The notes: generated from the letters alone by a model not told the origin. A stretch of DNA of 64,000 nucleotides from Terribacillus halophilus (GCF_900162685.1 NZ_LT727828.1:770824-834823), one strand, 5' to 3'. Positions 8,919 to 18,261 are shown, counted from the first letter of the stretch. A program made the numbers and translations.

Positions 8919-10214
8919 ATGTTAGCAATAATGGGTTTCTTGATGATCTTTCTATTCATGTACTTAATTATGTCCAAAAAGCTTTCTGCGCTTATTGCGT
9001 TGATGATCATTCCGGCAATTTTTGCTGTTCTGACCGGGCATGCCAGTGACTTAGGGGAGATGTCACTGGAAGGAATCACAAGTTTGGCACCAACAGGTAT
9101 TATGTTGTTATTTGCAATCCTTTATTTTGGAATTATGATTGACGCTGGTTTATTCGATCCAGTAGTTGGTCGTATTTTGAAAGCGGTTAAAGGAGACCCG
9201 ACCAAGATTGTTATGGGTACGGCTGCATTGGCACTTGTTGTTTCACTCGATGGAGATGGAACAACAAGCTACATGATCACTGTGTCTGCTTTCTTTCCAC
9301 TGTATCAGCGGTTAAAGATGAATCCGCTCATTTTACCGGCTATCGCCGTTATGTGTGTAAGTTTGACGAACATGGTGCCGTGGGGCGGGCCGACAGCACG
9401 AGCTGCAGCAGCACTTAATGTAGATGTTGGCGATGTATTTGTGCCGCTTATTCCAACGATGATTGGCGGAGCAATCTGGATTTTCTTCACGGCCTTCATT
9501 ATGGGGCGCAGAGAAAAGAAACGTCTTGGTGTTGTAACATTTAATGATGCCGAGCAGCGCACGCTGCAGCAGCAAGCAGCAACAGTGGATGCGTCGTTAA
9601 AGCGCCCGAAACTATTATGGGTCAACTTTGCGCTCACAATTTTGCTAATGTTCGGATTAATTGAAGGAATTATGCCGCTTCCGGTATTGTTCATGCTCGC
9701 TTTCGCTGTTGCGATTACAATCAACTATCCGAATTTGAAGCAGCAAAAAGAACGGATTGCGGATCACGCAGGTAACGTACTTGCTGTTGTTTCCCTAGTA
9801 TTCGCCGCAGGTATCTTCACAGGAATCTTGTCTGGTACAAAAATGGTCGATGCGATGGCATCTAGTCTCATCTCCATTATCCCGGATGCATGGGGTCCTG
9901 CTTTTAGTATCATTATAGCTGTTACAAGTATTCCTTTTACATTCTTCATGTCTAATGATGCCTATTACTTTGGTGTTCTGCCAATTCTAGCAGAAGCTGC
10001 TGCTAACTACGGTTTCTCAGCTGCAGAGATAGCACGTGCTTCCTTGCTTGGTCAGCCTGTCCACTTGCTGAGCCCGCTTGTTCCGGCTACATACTTGCTG
10101 GTCGGAATGTCGAAAGTCGACTTCGGAGAATTCCAGCGCTTCACCATTTTGTGGGCGACAGGAACCGCATTTGCCGTCATCGCAGTAGCGATTGTTACGG
10201 GTATCATATTCTAA
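8919..10214 (+). CDS. CitMHS family citrate-metal symporter
   Basis: Polytopic membrane protein of 431 residues that imports divalent-metal-citrate complexes with protons (CitMHS family, TC 2.A.11; B. subtilis CitM/CitH type). Seen: about 12 hydrophobic segments, family motifs SLDGDGTTSYMITVSA and MVPWGGPTARAAAAL in the N-terminal half, and FTFFMSNDAYYFGVLP and GQPVHLLSPLVPA in the C-terminal half. The ATG at 8919 is chosen because GAGGGGG lies 8 bases upstream; an in-frame TTG at 8913 is too close to that site. A cre box overlaps the promoter. No CitST two-component pair is nearby. The metal preference (Mg or Ca) cannot be read from sequence. Confidence 0.9.
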   Translation: MLAIMGFLMIFLFMYLIMSKKLSALIALMIIPAIFAVLTGHASDLGEMSLEGITSLAPTGIMLLFAILYFGIMIDAGLFDPVVGRILKAVKGDPTKIVMGTAALALVVSLDGDGTTSYMITVSAFFPLYQRLKMNPLILPAIAVMCVSLTNMVPWGGPTARAAAALNVDVGDVFVPLIPTMIGGAIWIFFTAFIMGRREKKRLGVVTFNDAEQRTLQQQAATVDASLKRPKLLWVNFALTILLMFGLIEGIMPLPVLFMLAFAVAITINYPNLKQQKERIADHAGNVLAVVSLVFAAGIFTGILSGTKMVDAMASSLISIIPDAWGPAFSIIIAVTSIPFTFFMSNDAYYFGVLPILAEAAANYGFSAAEIARASLLGQPVHLLSPLVPATYLLVGMSKVDFGEFQRFTILWATGTAFAVIAVAIVTGIIF

Positions 10215-10239
10215 GCAACAAAAAATACCGTCCGCATAA

Positions 10240-10540
10240 GGAGGCCACTGAAAAACTATTTCTTTCGTCTTTCAAACGTAAGAAATAATAAAGAAAAGGG
10301 GCTCTGTCCGTTCAGAATTGAACGGACAGAGCCCCTTTTCCCTTGGTTTTATTCTTTTTGTTCATTTATCAGCTTCATTATCCTTTTTATGTTTACTGTA
10401 AATATGACCATTGCTCCCTGCATTTTCCATAAAGGGGCTAATTGTTGTCTCCATTATACATGAAAATAAAAACGAGGGTTTTCTCGATTTCATCGAGAAA
10501 ACCCTCGTTAATTAGAATTTGGACTTTTTCAGTGGCCTCC
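10240..10540. mobile_element. MITE-like element (about 301 bp) with 16-bp terminal inverted repeats
   Basis: GGAGGCCACTGAAAAA at 10240-10255 is exactly inverted at 10525-10540. Inside are two very strong hairpins: 21-bp arms 10294-10314 / 10319-10339 (loop GAAT, T-run after) and 18-bp arms 10471-10488 / 10492-10509 (loop TTC). The minus strand between them encodes only a short open stretch (CIMETTISPFMENAGSNGH region) that could be the end of a lost transposase. The end sequence reminds me of IS1182-family ends in Bacillaceae, but that is memory, not a search. No clear target duplication. It lies just after the citrate carrier stop and appears to split that gene's terminator: the left arm AAAAAATACCGTCCGC at 10220-10235 has no partner. 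Confidence 0.6.
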
Positions 10541-10568
10541 AATTAAGGAGAGGTAATTTTATACATTG

Positions 10569-11648
10569 TTAGTCAATTCTATTAAATGTATATTTCTGAA
10601 GGGAATTTTCACCTTGAAACTCTGCAATTTCATATATATCGATTGTATCTTTATTGACTATCATAGCTGCATCCTTAGGATATAAATCCCACGGTATTTC
10701 ATAAGAGCTTGATTCAATTAATGTATCTTCTCCGAGTAGAGAGTAACTTAAAGTATAATCATAGCCACCCTCGTTTGTTCCAAACAAATATATACCATTT
10801 TCATTCGGCTTATAGACATTCTTAGTTAAAATTGAATCATATTCTTTTTCAGCACCCATATCATCCCATACCCAGTTATCTTCTTCAAGATCGTACATGC
10901 TATTATCCACATGTAAAATCTTACGATCTTCATCAAAAAGTAACGGAGGCTGTTCTCCCATAGTAAGAGTATGTGTAACGCCTACATTTGATAAACTATA
11001 TAATCTCTCACCGTTATCATCATAAAGCTCGCTTGTAGTATCCGATAGTCCTTGAGATATAAATGCTTTTCCACTAGTTCCATGTAAAAGCGCTATATGG
11101 TGATCAGCATCAGTACCTTCTGTAAGCTTTGTGTCTTTTACTAGTTTAAAATCGGCACTTCCATCAGGTGAGAAGGTCACGTTATATACAGAATTGTAGT
11201 GAGTTAGACCTTCCGAGGTCTCCATTGACATTAAAAGAGAATCACTTGAACTCATAAATCTAGGAAAATAAGGAATTCCTCTTTGAGCCATAGTTTTATC
11301 TTTTTCAAAAATAGATGAAGTTACTTCAAAGGCTACCCATTCATTATCCTTTTCGACTGAGACTACTAATTCTCCACGCTGACCCTCTTGTATCAAATAT
11401 GTATATTCATCTTTTTTCACTATATAAAATTCTTTGCCATCTGTTAATACCTTGTCGCCAACTCGGTCAATTTTTTCTTGTAATTCTAATACTTGAGGCG
11501 GAGCTTCTTCTACACCAGCTGCTTCATCAGATGTGAATTCAGCACTTGCTGCGTCAGTTGTATTGCTTTCTGTTGCACTTTCATCTTTACCGCATGCACT
11601 TAGAATAAGAATAAATGCTAAGAATAAAATAGAAAATAATTTCTTCAT
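10569..11648 (-). CDS. Predicted lipoprotein, unknown function
   Basis: Lipoprotein of 359 residues with signal peptide MKKLFSILFLAFILI and lipobox LSAC (lipidated Cys19), so it is anchored to the outer face of the membrane. A Ser/Thr/Ala-rich spacer follows. The body (about 55-359) is mostly predicted beta strand with repeated sensor-like segments (SGKAFISQGLSDTTSELYDDNG, KILHVDNSMYDLEEDNWVWDD), which could be a propeller-type fold; no family recognised. AGGAGA lies 10 bases before the ATG. Single gene, reading toward the MITE-like element; the downstream region shows no terminator of its own except those hairpins. Confidence 0.75.
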   Translation of the reverse strand: MKKLFSILFLAFILILSACGKDESATESNTTDAASAEFTSDEAAGVEEAPPQVLELQEKIDRVGDKVLTDGKEFYIVKKDEYTYLIQEGQRGELVVSVEKDNEWVAFEVTSSIFEKDKTMAQRGIPYFPRFMSSSDSLLMSMETSEGLTHYNSVYNVTFSPDGSADFKLVKDTKLTEGTDADHHIALLHGTSGKAFISQGLSDTTSELYDDNGERLYSLSNVGVTHTLTMGEQPPLLFDEDRKILHVDNSMYDLEEDNWVWDDMGAEKEYDSILTKNVYKPNENGIYLFGTNEGGYDYTLSYSLLGEDTLIESSSYEIPWDLYPKDAAMIVNKDTIDIYEIAEFQGENSLQKYTFNRID

Positions 11649-11762
11649 TTGATTCCAATCTCCTGTCTTGGATATTAATGGTTAATTGAACCTTTAGTAT
11701 TATAGACTAAAAGGACTACATTGACTAGATTAAAATATTAAAAAACTCTTATATATGAAAAG

Positions 11763-11782
11763 CCCCTCCTAAATTGGAGGGG
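11763..11782 (-). terminator. Terminator of a degraded minus-strand gene
   Basis: CCCCTCC / GGAGGGG stem with a 6-base loop. On the minus strand it is followed by CTTTTC, so it terminates leftward transcription from the remnant at 11788-11919. Confidence 0.55.
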
Positions 11783-11787
11783 TATTA

Positions 11788-11919
11788 TTATGCTGCTTTA
11801 AATATTTCTGTATATGTTGCTAGACCAGTAGTTCCATCAATTGTAATGTTTCTGGGTCTTTGGAATGCAAGCAGAGCTTTATCAGTATTCTTCGTATGGG
11901 GCGGTATTGTTTCAAAGGA
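11788..11919 (-). pseudogene. C-terminal remnant of an unidentified gene
   Basis: Open minus-strand stretch of about 43 codons without a start codon, reading ...IPPHTKNTDKALLAFQRPR..., then NITIDGTTGLATYTEIFKAA and tandem TAA stops, with a terminator hairpin just beyond. The normal gene ending without a beginning suggests a truncated gene. I cannot name the family. The rest of 11649-12095 holds only AT-rich sequence and the promoter area of the next regulator. Confidence 0.45.
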
Positions 11920-12095
11920 CTACAGCTAATAAGCAAAAGGGGTATATTCAGCTCAGATGGGTTGCACAGGACTTCGTCATATCCCTAAAAATTCATTTGG
12001 AAGAGAATGTAACAATAATATTTTAAATTTTCTGATTTGTGATACGGTTATAAAAAATACACTTTCACTGTAATTATAAGAAAAGGGTTTGATCA

Positions 12096-12638
12096 ATGGA
12101 CCAATTACATCTCAAAATTAAAGAACTTCGTATGAAGAATGGAATGACCTTAAAAGATTTGAGTGCAGTCACGGGGTTATCGGTGAGTTTTTTATCACAA
12201 ATAGAGAGAGGAACTAGCTCTTTAGCGATCACATCATTAAAGAAAATCGCTGATGCCTTTCATGTTACTATGTCTTACTTCTTTTCAGATTTTGAAAACG
12301 GAGAGTATACAACTAGAAAAATTGAACGAAAAAGCTTTACTGTAAACGGATCTGATGTCAGCTATATAAGGATGGCTGGTAAATTTCCGCAAAGAGTTAT
12401 TGAACCAATGCTAGTAAGCTTACCGCCAACAGAAGATTATCGTGAAAAAGTTCAGCACTACGGAGAAGAATTTTACTACCTTTTATCAGGAATTGTAGTT
12501 TTTAAGATAGAAGGAAATGAATATGAATTAAAAGAAGGAGATACTATTCATTTTCCGTCTAACCAGATTCACCAATGGAAAAATCCTACTCAAGACGAAG
12601 TAATCCTTATTAGTATAGTCACGCCTAAGATATTTTGA
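12096..12638 (+). CDS. XRE-cupin transcriptional regulator
   Basis: Cytoplasmic regulator of 180 residues with two domains. Residues about 7-61 are an XRE-type helix-turn-helix (LKDLSAVTGLSVSFLSQIERG, ending in AFHVTMSYFFSD). Residues about 108-178 are a small cupin barrel (YGEEFYYLLSGIV, GDTIHFPSNQIHQWKNP). Such regulators sense small molecules, often intermediates of the pathway next door. The gene lies 31 bases before hyuA in the same direction, so it probably controls the hydantoinase-permease cluster and itself. AAAAGGG precedes the ATG. Confidence 0.88.
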   Translation: MDQLHLKIKELRMKNGMTLKDLSAVTGLSVSFLSQIERGTSSLAITSLKKIADAFHVTMSYFFSDFENGEYTTRKIERKSFTVNGSDVSYIRMAGKFPQRVIEPMLVSLPPTEDYREKVQHYGEEFYYLLSGIVVFKIEGNEYELKEGDTIHFPSNQIHQWKNPTQDEVILISIVTPKIF

Positions 12639-12669
12639 AAAAACATTATACCAATGGAAGGATGATTAG

Positions 12670-14721
12670 ATGATGAAAGTAGCTACAGATATAGGCGGAA
12701 CGTTTACAGATTTGGTATACATCGATGCTAACGGCGATGTTCAAGTTGCAAAGAGTCATACAACTCCCCCAAATTTTGAGCATGGGGTGATGGATGTTAT
12801 TGAGAAAAGTAAGCTTGAAAAAGATGCTATTAATACCTTTATACATGGTACTACAGTCGTGATAAACACATTAACAGAACGAAAAGGAGTTAAAACTGGT
12901 CTTATTACTACCAAAGGTTTTAGAGATATTTTAGAGATTGCTAGGGGGAATCGGCCTGATTTATTTAATATACGATATAAGAAACCAAAACCTTTTATTG
13001 ACCGATATTATCGTGTTGAGGTAGAAGAAAGGCTGAATTATAAAGGAGAAATACTGTCCCCATTAAGAATTGACCAAGTGAGAGAGGCAGTAGCATTTTT
13101 CAAAAAGGAAGGTATTGAAGCAATAGCTGTATCCTACTTACACAGCTATGCAAATCCAGTGAATGAAATAGAAACAGTTAAGTTAATTAAAGATTTATGG
13201 CCTGAAGTATATATTACTGCTTCACACGAGGTTACCAAAGAATGGAGGGAATATGAAAGAACGAACACAGCTGTTCTCAATGCTTACGTGCAGCCAATTG
13301 CTACCACATACGTGAATAATTTGAATGATGAGTTAGACAAGTTTGGTGGAGGATCAAGCCAGGATTTTATTATGCAGTCAAATGGCGGAACAACCACATT
13401 TGAAGAAGCCAAAAAGACACCGATAAGCATGGTGGAATCTGGCCCTGTTGCCGGTATATTTGGGGCAGCAGTAATTGGAGAGATGATAGGAGATAAAAAC
13501 ATTATCGCCTTTGATATAGGAGGAACCACCGCAAAATGTTCTCTTATCGAAAATGGGGAAGTAAAAGTATCGACTGATTATTATATCGAAAAAAATAATA
13601 GGAGTGCGGGATATCCAATTAAAACACCAGTTGTAGATATAGTTGAAATAGGTAATGGTGGTGGATCAATTGCTTGGATTGATGATGCAGGTTCTTTAAA
13701 AGTAGGTCCTGAATCGGCAGGCGCAATACCTGGTCCTGTTGCATATGGTCAAGGCGGTGTCAAACCTACAACAACGGATGCTAATTTATTGACTGGAAGG
13801 TTATCTGCAAACAATTTTGATTATGACGTTGATTTAGAAATGGTTCGAGATGTCATCAGAAAAGAAATTGGAGATAGATTTGGTATGAGTGCGGAAGAGG
13901 CAGCTCTTGGAATTATCAGAATAGCAAACTCTAATATGTTGAATGCTCTAAAATTGATTTCAATTAGGAAAGGACATAATCCTAAAGATTTTACGTTAGT
14001 AGCTTTTGGTGGCGGCGGATCCATGCATGCCCCTGCTCTTGCAAAGGAATTAGGCATAAACAAAATTATTATACCCATTGCTTCACCCGTATTTTCTGCT
14101 TGGGGAATGTTAATGAGTGATATCCGTCATGACTATATTAAAACGTATATAAAGCGGTTAGGACACTTGGATATAAATCTAATCAACCAAGAATGGAATA
14201 CTATTGAAGAGGAAGCATGTCGACAATTTAGAGACGAGGGGATAGAGCGTGAAAACATAACTTTCCGACGTTTCGCAGATATACGTTATGTTGGTCAGGA
14301 GCACACCGTTAAAGTTCCTGTACCAAACGGTGACTGGAAATATACGACTACAAAACTAATTATGGATGAATTCCATGCATTACATGAGCAAAATTATACA
14401 TTTAGTTTAGATGGTACGGAAGCAGAGATTGTAAGTCTGCATGTAACGGCCTTCGGTCTAGTTGAGAAGCCAAAGCTAAATAGAATTAAAAGAGACACTA
14501 CTCTAAAACAAGCCAAAATAGAAACCAGAGAAGTTTATTATGAAGATCCTAGAGGCTGGCTTGCAACGAATGTTTATCAGAGAGAACTATTGCCCCTGGG
14601 AGAAGTAATTAGCGGACCAGCAATTATTGAAGAGAAAGCAGCTGCAACCGTCATATATCAAGGTCAGTCATTACAAGTAGACGATTTTGGCAACCTGATT
14701 ATAGAATCGGAGGTTATGTAA
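12670..14721 (+). CDS. hyuA: Hydantoinase/oxoprolinase family protein, subunit A (HyuA-like)
   Basis: ATP-dependent amidohydrolase subunit (683 residues) of the HyuA family, which covers N-methylhydantoinase A, 5-oxoprolinase, caprolactamase and the acetone carboxylase beta subunit. Residues about 1-175 are the Hydant_A N domain with phosphate loop DIGGTFTDLVY. The main ASKHA-type domain follows with SNGGTTTFEEAKKTP, SMVESGPVAGIFGAA, IIAFDIGGTTAKCSL and VAFGGGGSMHAPALA. The C-terminal domain runs from about residue 500. GGAAGGA precedes tandem ATG codons at 12670 and 12673. The stop overlaps the start of hyuB by one base (TAATG), so the two subunits are translationally coupled. The exact substrate cannot be read from sequence; the neighbouring NCS1 carrier favours a hydantoin- or pyrimidine-like ring. 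Confidence 0.9.
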   Translation: MMKVATDIGGTFTDLVYIDANGDVQVAKSHTTPPNFEHGVMDVIEKSKLEKDAINTFIHGTTVVINTLTERKGVKTGLITTKGFRDILEIARGNRPDLFNIRYKKPKPFIDRYYRVEVEERLNYKGEILSPLRIDQVREAVAFFKKEGIEAIAVSYLHSYANPVNEIETVKLIKDLWPEVYITASHEVTKEWREYERTNTAVLNAYVQPIATTYVNNLNDELDKFGGGSSQDFIMQSNGGTTTFEEAKKTPISMVESGPVAGIFGAAVIGEMIGDKNIIAFDIGGTTAKCSLIENGEVKVSTDYYIEKNNRSAGYPIKTPVVDIVEIGNGGGSIAWIDDAGSLKVGPESAGAIPGPVAYGQGGVKPTTTDANLLTGRLSANNFDYDVDLEMVRDVIRKEIGDRFGMSAEEAALGIIRIANSNMLNALKLISIRKGHNPKDFTLVAFGGGGSMHAPALAKELGINKIIIPIASPVFSAWGMLMSDIRHDYIKTYIKRLGHLDINLINQEWNTIEEEACRQFRDEGIERENITFRRFADIRYVGQEHTVKVPVPNGDWKYTTTKLIMDEFHALHEQNYTFSLDGTEAEIVSLHVTAFGLVEKPKLNRIKRDTTLKQAKIETREVYYEDPRGWLATNVYQRELLPLGEVISGPAIIEEKAAATVIYQGQSLQVDDFGNLIIESEVM

Positions 14722-16454
14722 TGATAAGAGATACAAAACTTGATCCGTTTACATTGGAGATAGTGAAAGATTCTTTGTTGTCGATCGGAGACGAAATGTT
14801 TATAGCTTTAGCTAAAACGTCTATGAGTCCTATCATTTACGAAGTGCTAGATTACGCTAGCGGCTTAACTGATGCCAAGGGACAATTACTAACACAAGGG
14901 AATGGCGTAACAGGTTTTATTGGAATGCTGAGTTTTATGGTTAAAGAGACACTCAGTAAATATGGTGCAAATGGGAACCTCAAGCCGGGAGATGTACTTA
15001 TTATTAATGACCCATATGGGGGCGGCGGTTCTCATTTATCTGATGTTGGATTGGTTATGCCTATCTTTCATGAAGGAGAACTAATAGCTTTTTCGGCAAA
15101 CAAAGCGCACTGGACCGAGGTGGGAGGTAAAGATGCAGGCTCTTTTACCAATGATTCTACAGATATCTTTCAAGAGGGTTTACAGTTCCCATGCGTCAAA
15201 TTGTATGACGGCGGAAAATTAAATGAAGGTATTGTGGATATGATTAAATATAATGTGAGATTCCCGGATCTTTCGCTAGGTGACATGTGGGCACAAGTTG
15301 CCGCACTGAAAACGGGTGAAAAAAGAGTGATGGAAATATGTGATAAATATGGGCAGAGTACCATTCTCTCTTCTATCACAAATTTATTAGATCATGGAGA
15401 ATCGATTTCACGAAAAGAGCTCAACAAACTGCCAAAAGGAACATTTTATGCAGACAGTTTTGTAGATACAGACGGCTTAGGAAATGGGCCATTTCCTATT
15501 AAAGTAGCGGTAACCATTACCGATAGTGAATTTATTTGTGATTTCCGGGGGAGCAGCCCGCAGGTGCCAGGTCCTATGAACTGTTCGTATACAGGTCTCG
15601 TATCTGCAGTCAGAGCTATCTTTCTCGCTGTAACAAATCCGGAGCAGGATGTAAATGATGGTGTTTTTCGACCATTGAAGATAATTGTTGATGAAAAATC
15701 AATTATGTCTGCAGAACGGCCAGCACCAGTTTCTAATTATTTTGAGACACTTGTAGGCAGTCTTGATTTGGTATGGAAAGCGCTAGCTCCTCATTTACCA
15801 GATCGCCTGGCAGCCGGTCATCTTATGTCGATTTGTTCTGTAACGTTATCCGGACTTCATCACGATACAAACGAGCCGTTTCTAATTGTAGAACCCTCAG
15901 TTGGTGGCTGGGGTGGTGCTAGCGGACAGGATGGTGCTAGCGGACAATTTTGTATCTCAGACGGAGAAACCTATAATGTACCGGTCGAAGTTGCAGAGAC
16001 GAAGTATGGAGTTCTTGTAGACGAATACAGTCTCCGAACAAACGATGGAGCTGGAGCGGGAGAATTTATTGGTGGAAGAGGTGTTATTAGGTCATACCGA
16101 GCGCTCACCGATAACCAGGCTGCTACAATAACCTTCGGACGTAATAAGTTTAATCCATGGGGTACGAATGGCGGACGAGAAGGATCACCGAATCAATTTT
16201 TTGTAGAAAAAGCTAATGGTGAAGTAGAAGGGCCATTTGGATTCTACGCCCGCTATCCACTGCAGAAGAATGATGTCTTAAAACTGGTAACAGGTACAGG
16301 TGGAGGTTATGGAAATCCTTTAAAGCGACCAGCTGATAAAGTAGCAAAAGATGTACGGAATGGGTATTATACCGTTGCTGAAGCAAGAGAATTGTTTGGG
16401 GTTGATATTGATTCTGCAACATTTAATTATATGGAACTAGACATACGACAGTAG
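14721..16454 (+). CDS. hyuB: Hydantoinase/oxoprolinase family protein, subunit B (HyuB-like)
   Basis: Partner subunit (577 residues) of HyuA, forming the amide-ring hydrolase complex in the cytoplasm. Seen: LDPFTLEIVKDSLLSIGDEM at the N-terminus, the conserved NDPYGGGGSHLSDV and FSANKAHWTEVGG metal/active-site region, GGWGGASGQDGASGQ around residue 395, GAGEFIGGRGVIR, and a Gly-rich TGTGGGYGNP near the end, all typical for the family. Coupled to hyuA by a one-base overlap. Full length for the short HyuB class. Upstream and downstream partners are the XRE-cupin regulator and a cytosine-permease-like carrier. Confidence 0.9.
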   Translation: MIRDTKLDPFTLEIVKDSLLSIGDEMFIALAKTSMSPIIYEVLDYASGLTDAKGQLLTQGNGVTGFIGMLSFMVKETLSKYGANGNLKPGDVLIINDPYGGGGSHLSDVGLVMPIFHEGELIAFSANKAHWTEVGGKDAGSFTNDSTDIFQEGLQFPCVKLYDGGKLNEGIVDMIKYNVRFPDLSLGDMWAQVAALKTGEKRVMEICDKYGQSTILSSITNLLDHGESISRKELNKLPKGTFYADSFVDTDGLGNGPFPIKVAVTITDSEFICDFRGSSPQVPGPMNCSYTGLVSAVRAIFLAVTNPEQDVNDGVFRPLKIIVDEKSIMSAERPAPVSNYFETLVGSLDLVWKALAPHLPDRLAAGHLMSICSVTLSGLHHDTNEPFLIVEPSVGGWGGASGQDGASGQFCISDGETYNVPVEVAETKYGVLVDEYSLRTNDGAGAGEFIGGRGVIRSYRALTDNQAATITFGRNKFNPWGTNGGREGSPNQFFVEKANGEVEGPFGFYARYPLQKNDVLKLVTGTGGGYGNPLKRPADKVAKDVRNGYYTVAEARELFGVDIDSATFNYMELDIRQ

Positions 16455-16582
16455 AGAGAGAAGAGTGGTGTAATTTTATTTGGTGGTAGAGGACGAGAAT
16501 ACAATGTGACTCTAACAGATTGGTCCTTTTCAGGTAATTGAATAGTGGCGTTTCTACCATAAACTAGATAGGAGTGAGGAGT

Positions 16583-17923
16583 ATGAGTGATATGACCCCA
16601 AATACCTCTGAAAAGGATCAAGCACTTCTTCAAATTCCGGAGGATAAACGGCAGCACTGGTTGACACCAGCAATGATTTTTGGCGGTTTGGAGTTTACCA
16701 TACCAGTGTTAATGATTGGAGCGACACTAGCAGCTGCTTTTGGACTCACAGAAACGTTTATCATTTTAATTATCTCTCTATTCGGTATTCAATGGGCTGG
16801 AAATGCGCTGCAAGGCTATATAGGTGCAAAAACAGGTAGAACCAGTTCGGTTATTGCAAAGTCAAGCTTTGGTTCTCTACAAGCCAGATTTATCGTAGGA
16901 TTAACAATCTTTATCGTTTCACTAGGATGGTGGGCAGTTCAAACCGCTGTTGCAGGTAATGCGATAGCGGCTATGTTTCAGGTTGACTACACAACAGACT
17001 GGGGAATATGGGCGATGATTACTGTAATAGCTGGTCTGCTATTTGCTATCCCTTCTATTATTGGATATAACTCCATGAAGTGGACAGATTATATAGCTGT
17101 GCCAGCAGGAATACTATTAGTAATCGGAGGCATCTACTATGCGCTCAGAAACACTGGCTGGGAAACAATTTCAACATGGAATCCAGAGCCATCCATGACA
17201 TTTCTTACAGGAATAAGTATTGTAATTGGTGCGAATGTGTCACAGTGGGTAATCGCGTCTGATTATACGCGCTACGCAAAACCCAAAGTAAAAGATAACC
17301 TGCTTATCCCTAGTGGAATTATCCTGGTAGGGTTACCTTTGTTTATTGTTGGTTATGTAATGTCGGTAGGTGTAGGTGAGGCAGATATTGTTAATGTTAT
17401 GATGAATCTTGGATTTCCTGTATGGGGATTTTTAATTCTCTGGATAGCAACCTGGACTAGTCAGCTTGTAAACAACTATAGCATGGGTCTAGCTTTGGCA
17501 AATATGTTAAATATTAATTCTAGTAAAGGAAGGGCGTGGCTAACCCTTGCTGGAACAATTATAGCGATAATCGTGGCGCTATCAGGCATCTTGGATTATT
17601 TCACTGATTTCTTAAATATGACAGCGATTGTTTATCCCGCTATAGCAGGAGTTATGATGGTAGACTTCTTTTTCATCCGTAAACAGACATGGCAAAATAA
17701 TGAGGGATGGAATTGGATGGCGACACTGGCAATGGTTGTAGGTGCGGCAGTAGGTTATGTTACTCAATATCTGGCACCATTCGGTATACCAGCAGTTCAA
17801 TCGTTAATCATGACGGGGATTGTTTATTATATAGCTATGAAGATAAAGGCGAAGTCAGCTCCTGATCAGTTTACAGCTATATTTAATGGCAAAGAAATGG
17901 GTATAGAAAAAGAAGCAAAGTGA
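16583..17923 (+). CDS. NCS1-type nucleobase/cytosine permease-like transporter
   Basis: Membrane carrier of 446 residues with about 12 hydrophobic segments, of the NCS1 / CodB-like family that imports cytosine, allantoin, hydantoins or thiamine precursors with cations. Seen: TPAMIFGGLEFTIPVLMIGA, QWAGNALQGYIGAKTGR, SSFGSLQARFIVG, VSQWVIASDYTRYAKP and IAGVMMVDFFFIRKQTW. The ATG at 16583 has GGAGTGAGGA just upstream; a GTG at 16574 lies within that site. It is 128 bases after hyuB in the same direction, so it probably imports the substrate of HyuAB. Followed by a strong terminator. Confidence 0.87.
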   Translation: MSDMTPNTSEKDQALLQIPEDKRQHWLTPAMIFGGLEFTIPVLMIGATLAAAFGLTETFIILIISLFGIQWAGNALQGYIGAKTGRTSSVIAKSSFGSLQARFIVGLTIFIVSLGWWAVQTAVAGNAIAAMFQVDYTTDWGIWAMITVIAGLLFAIPSIIGYNSMKWTDYIAVPAGILLVIGGIYYALRNTGWETISTWNPEPSMTFLTGISIVIGANVSQWVIASDYTRYAKPKVKDNLLIPSGIILVGLPLFIVGYVMSVGVGEADIVNVMMNLGFPVWGFLILWIATWTSQLVNNYSMGLALANMLNINSSKGRAWLTLAGTIIAIIVALSGILDYFTDFLNMTAIVYPAIAGVMMVDFFFIRKQTWQNNEGWNWMATLAMVVGAAVGYVTQYLAPFGIPAVQSLIMTGIVYYIAMKIKAKSAPDQFTAIFNGKEMGIEKEAK

Positions 17924-17943
17924 ATAATTCCTACAATAATAAA

Positions 17944-17992
17944 AAATAAGAAATACCGTCCGGCTGTAGCTGGGCGGTATTTCTTATTTCGT
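17944..17992 (+). terminator. Terminator of the hydantoinase-permease cluster
   Basis: 18-bp stem with arms 17944-17961 and 17972-17989 (one G-T pair, core ACCGTCC / GGGCGGT) and flanking A- and T-rich arms. Its core resembles the half-terminator left at 10220-10235 after the citrate carrier. Confidence 0.85.
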
Positions 17993-18060
17993 ACGTTTAA
18001 CTCAGGAATTGAAGAATCTCCTGGGAGAGTTCACTTCAGGAATAGATACGCCTAAATCAT

Positions 18061-18261
18061 TTATTTTGCTTTAAAATGCGCAACAGCACTATAAAAACGG
18101 CGACCGTTTTCATCTACATGCATATTATGTGAGACATGATGCAGTTCCAGCAAAATCGCTTTGTTGTGCTGGATTTGTTCATTGATTTTTTTCTCCAGTG
18201 TGGACAAGTCGTTTGCTTCAAAGAATTCGACTTTGTCCTTTAGCATTTCTAAATCTAACAT
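18061..18261 (-). CDS. DUF2536 family protein (YrzA-like)
   Basis: Small cytoplasmic protein of 66 residues, seen as MLDLEMLKDKVEFFEAND then LEKKINEQIQHNKAILLELH and a basic C-terminus. The pattern matches my recollection of DUF2536 / B. subtilis YrzA, a conserved Bacillaceae protein of unknown role. AAAGGA lies 10 bases before the ATG. It is oriented with the acetyltransferase upstream and 41 bases from it, so the two may be one transcript. Confidence 0.7.
   Translation of the reverse strand: MLDLEMLKDKVEFFEANDLSTLEKKINEQIQHNKAILLELHHVSHNMHVDENGRRFYSAVAHFKAK

Noticed and set aside
10350-10470. Minus-strand short ORF inside the MITE-like element
   Set aside because: Only about 30 codons, no ribosome site; may be the end of a transposase but cannot be shown.
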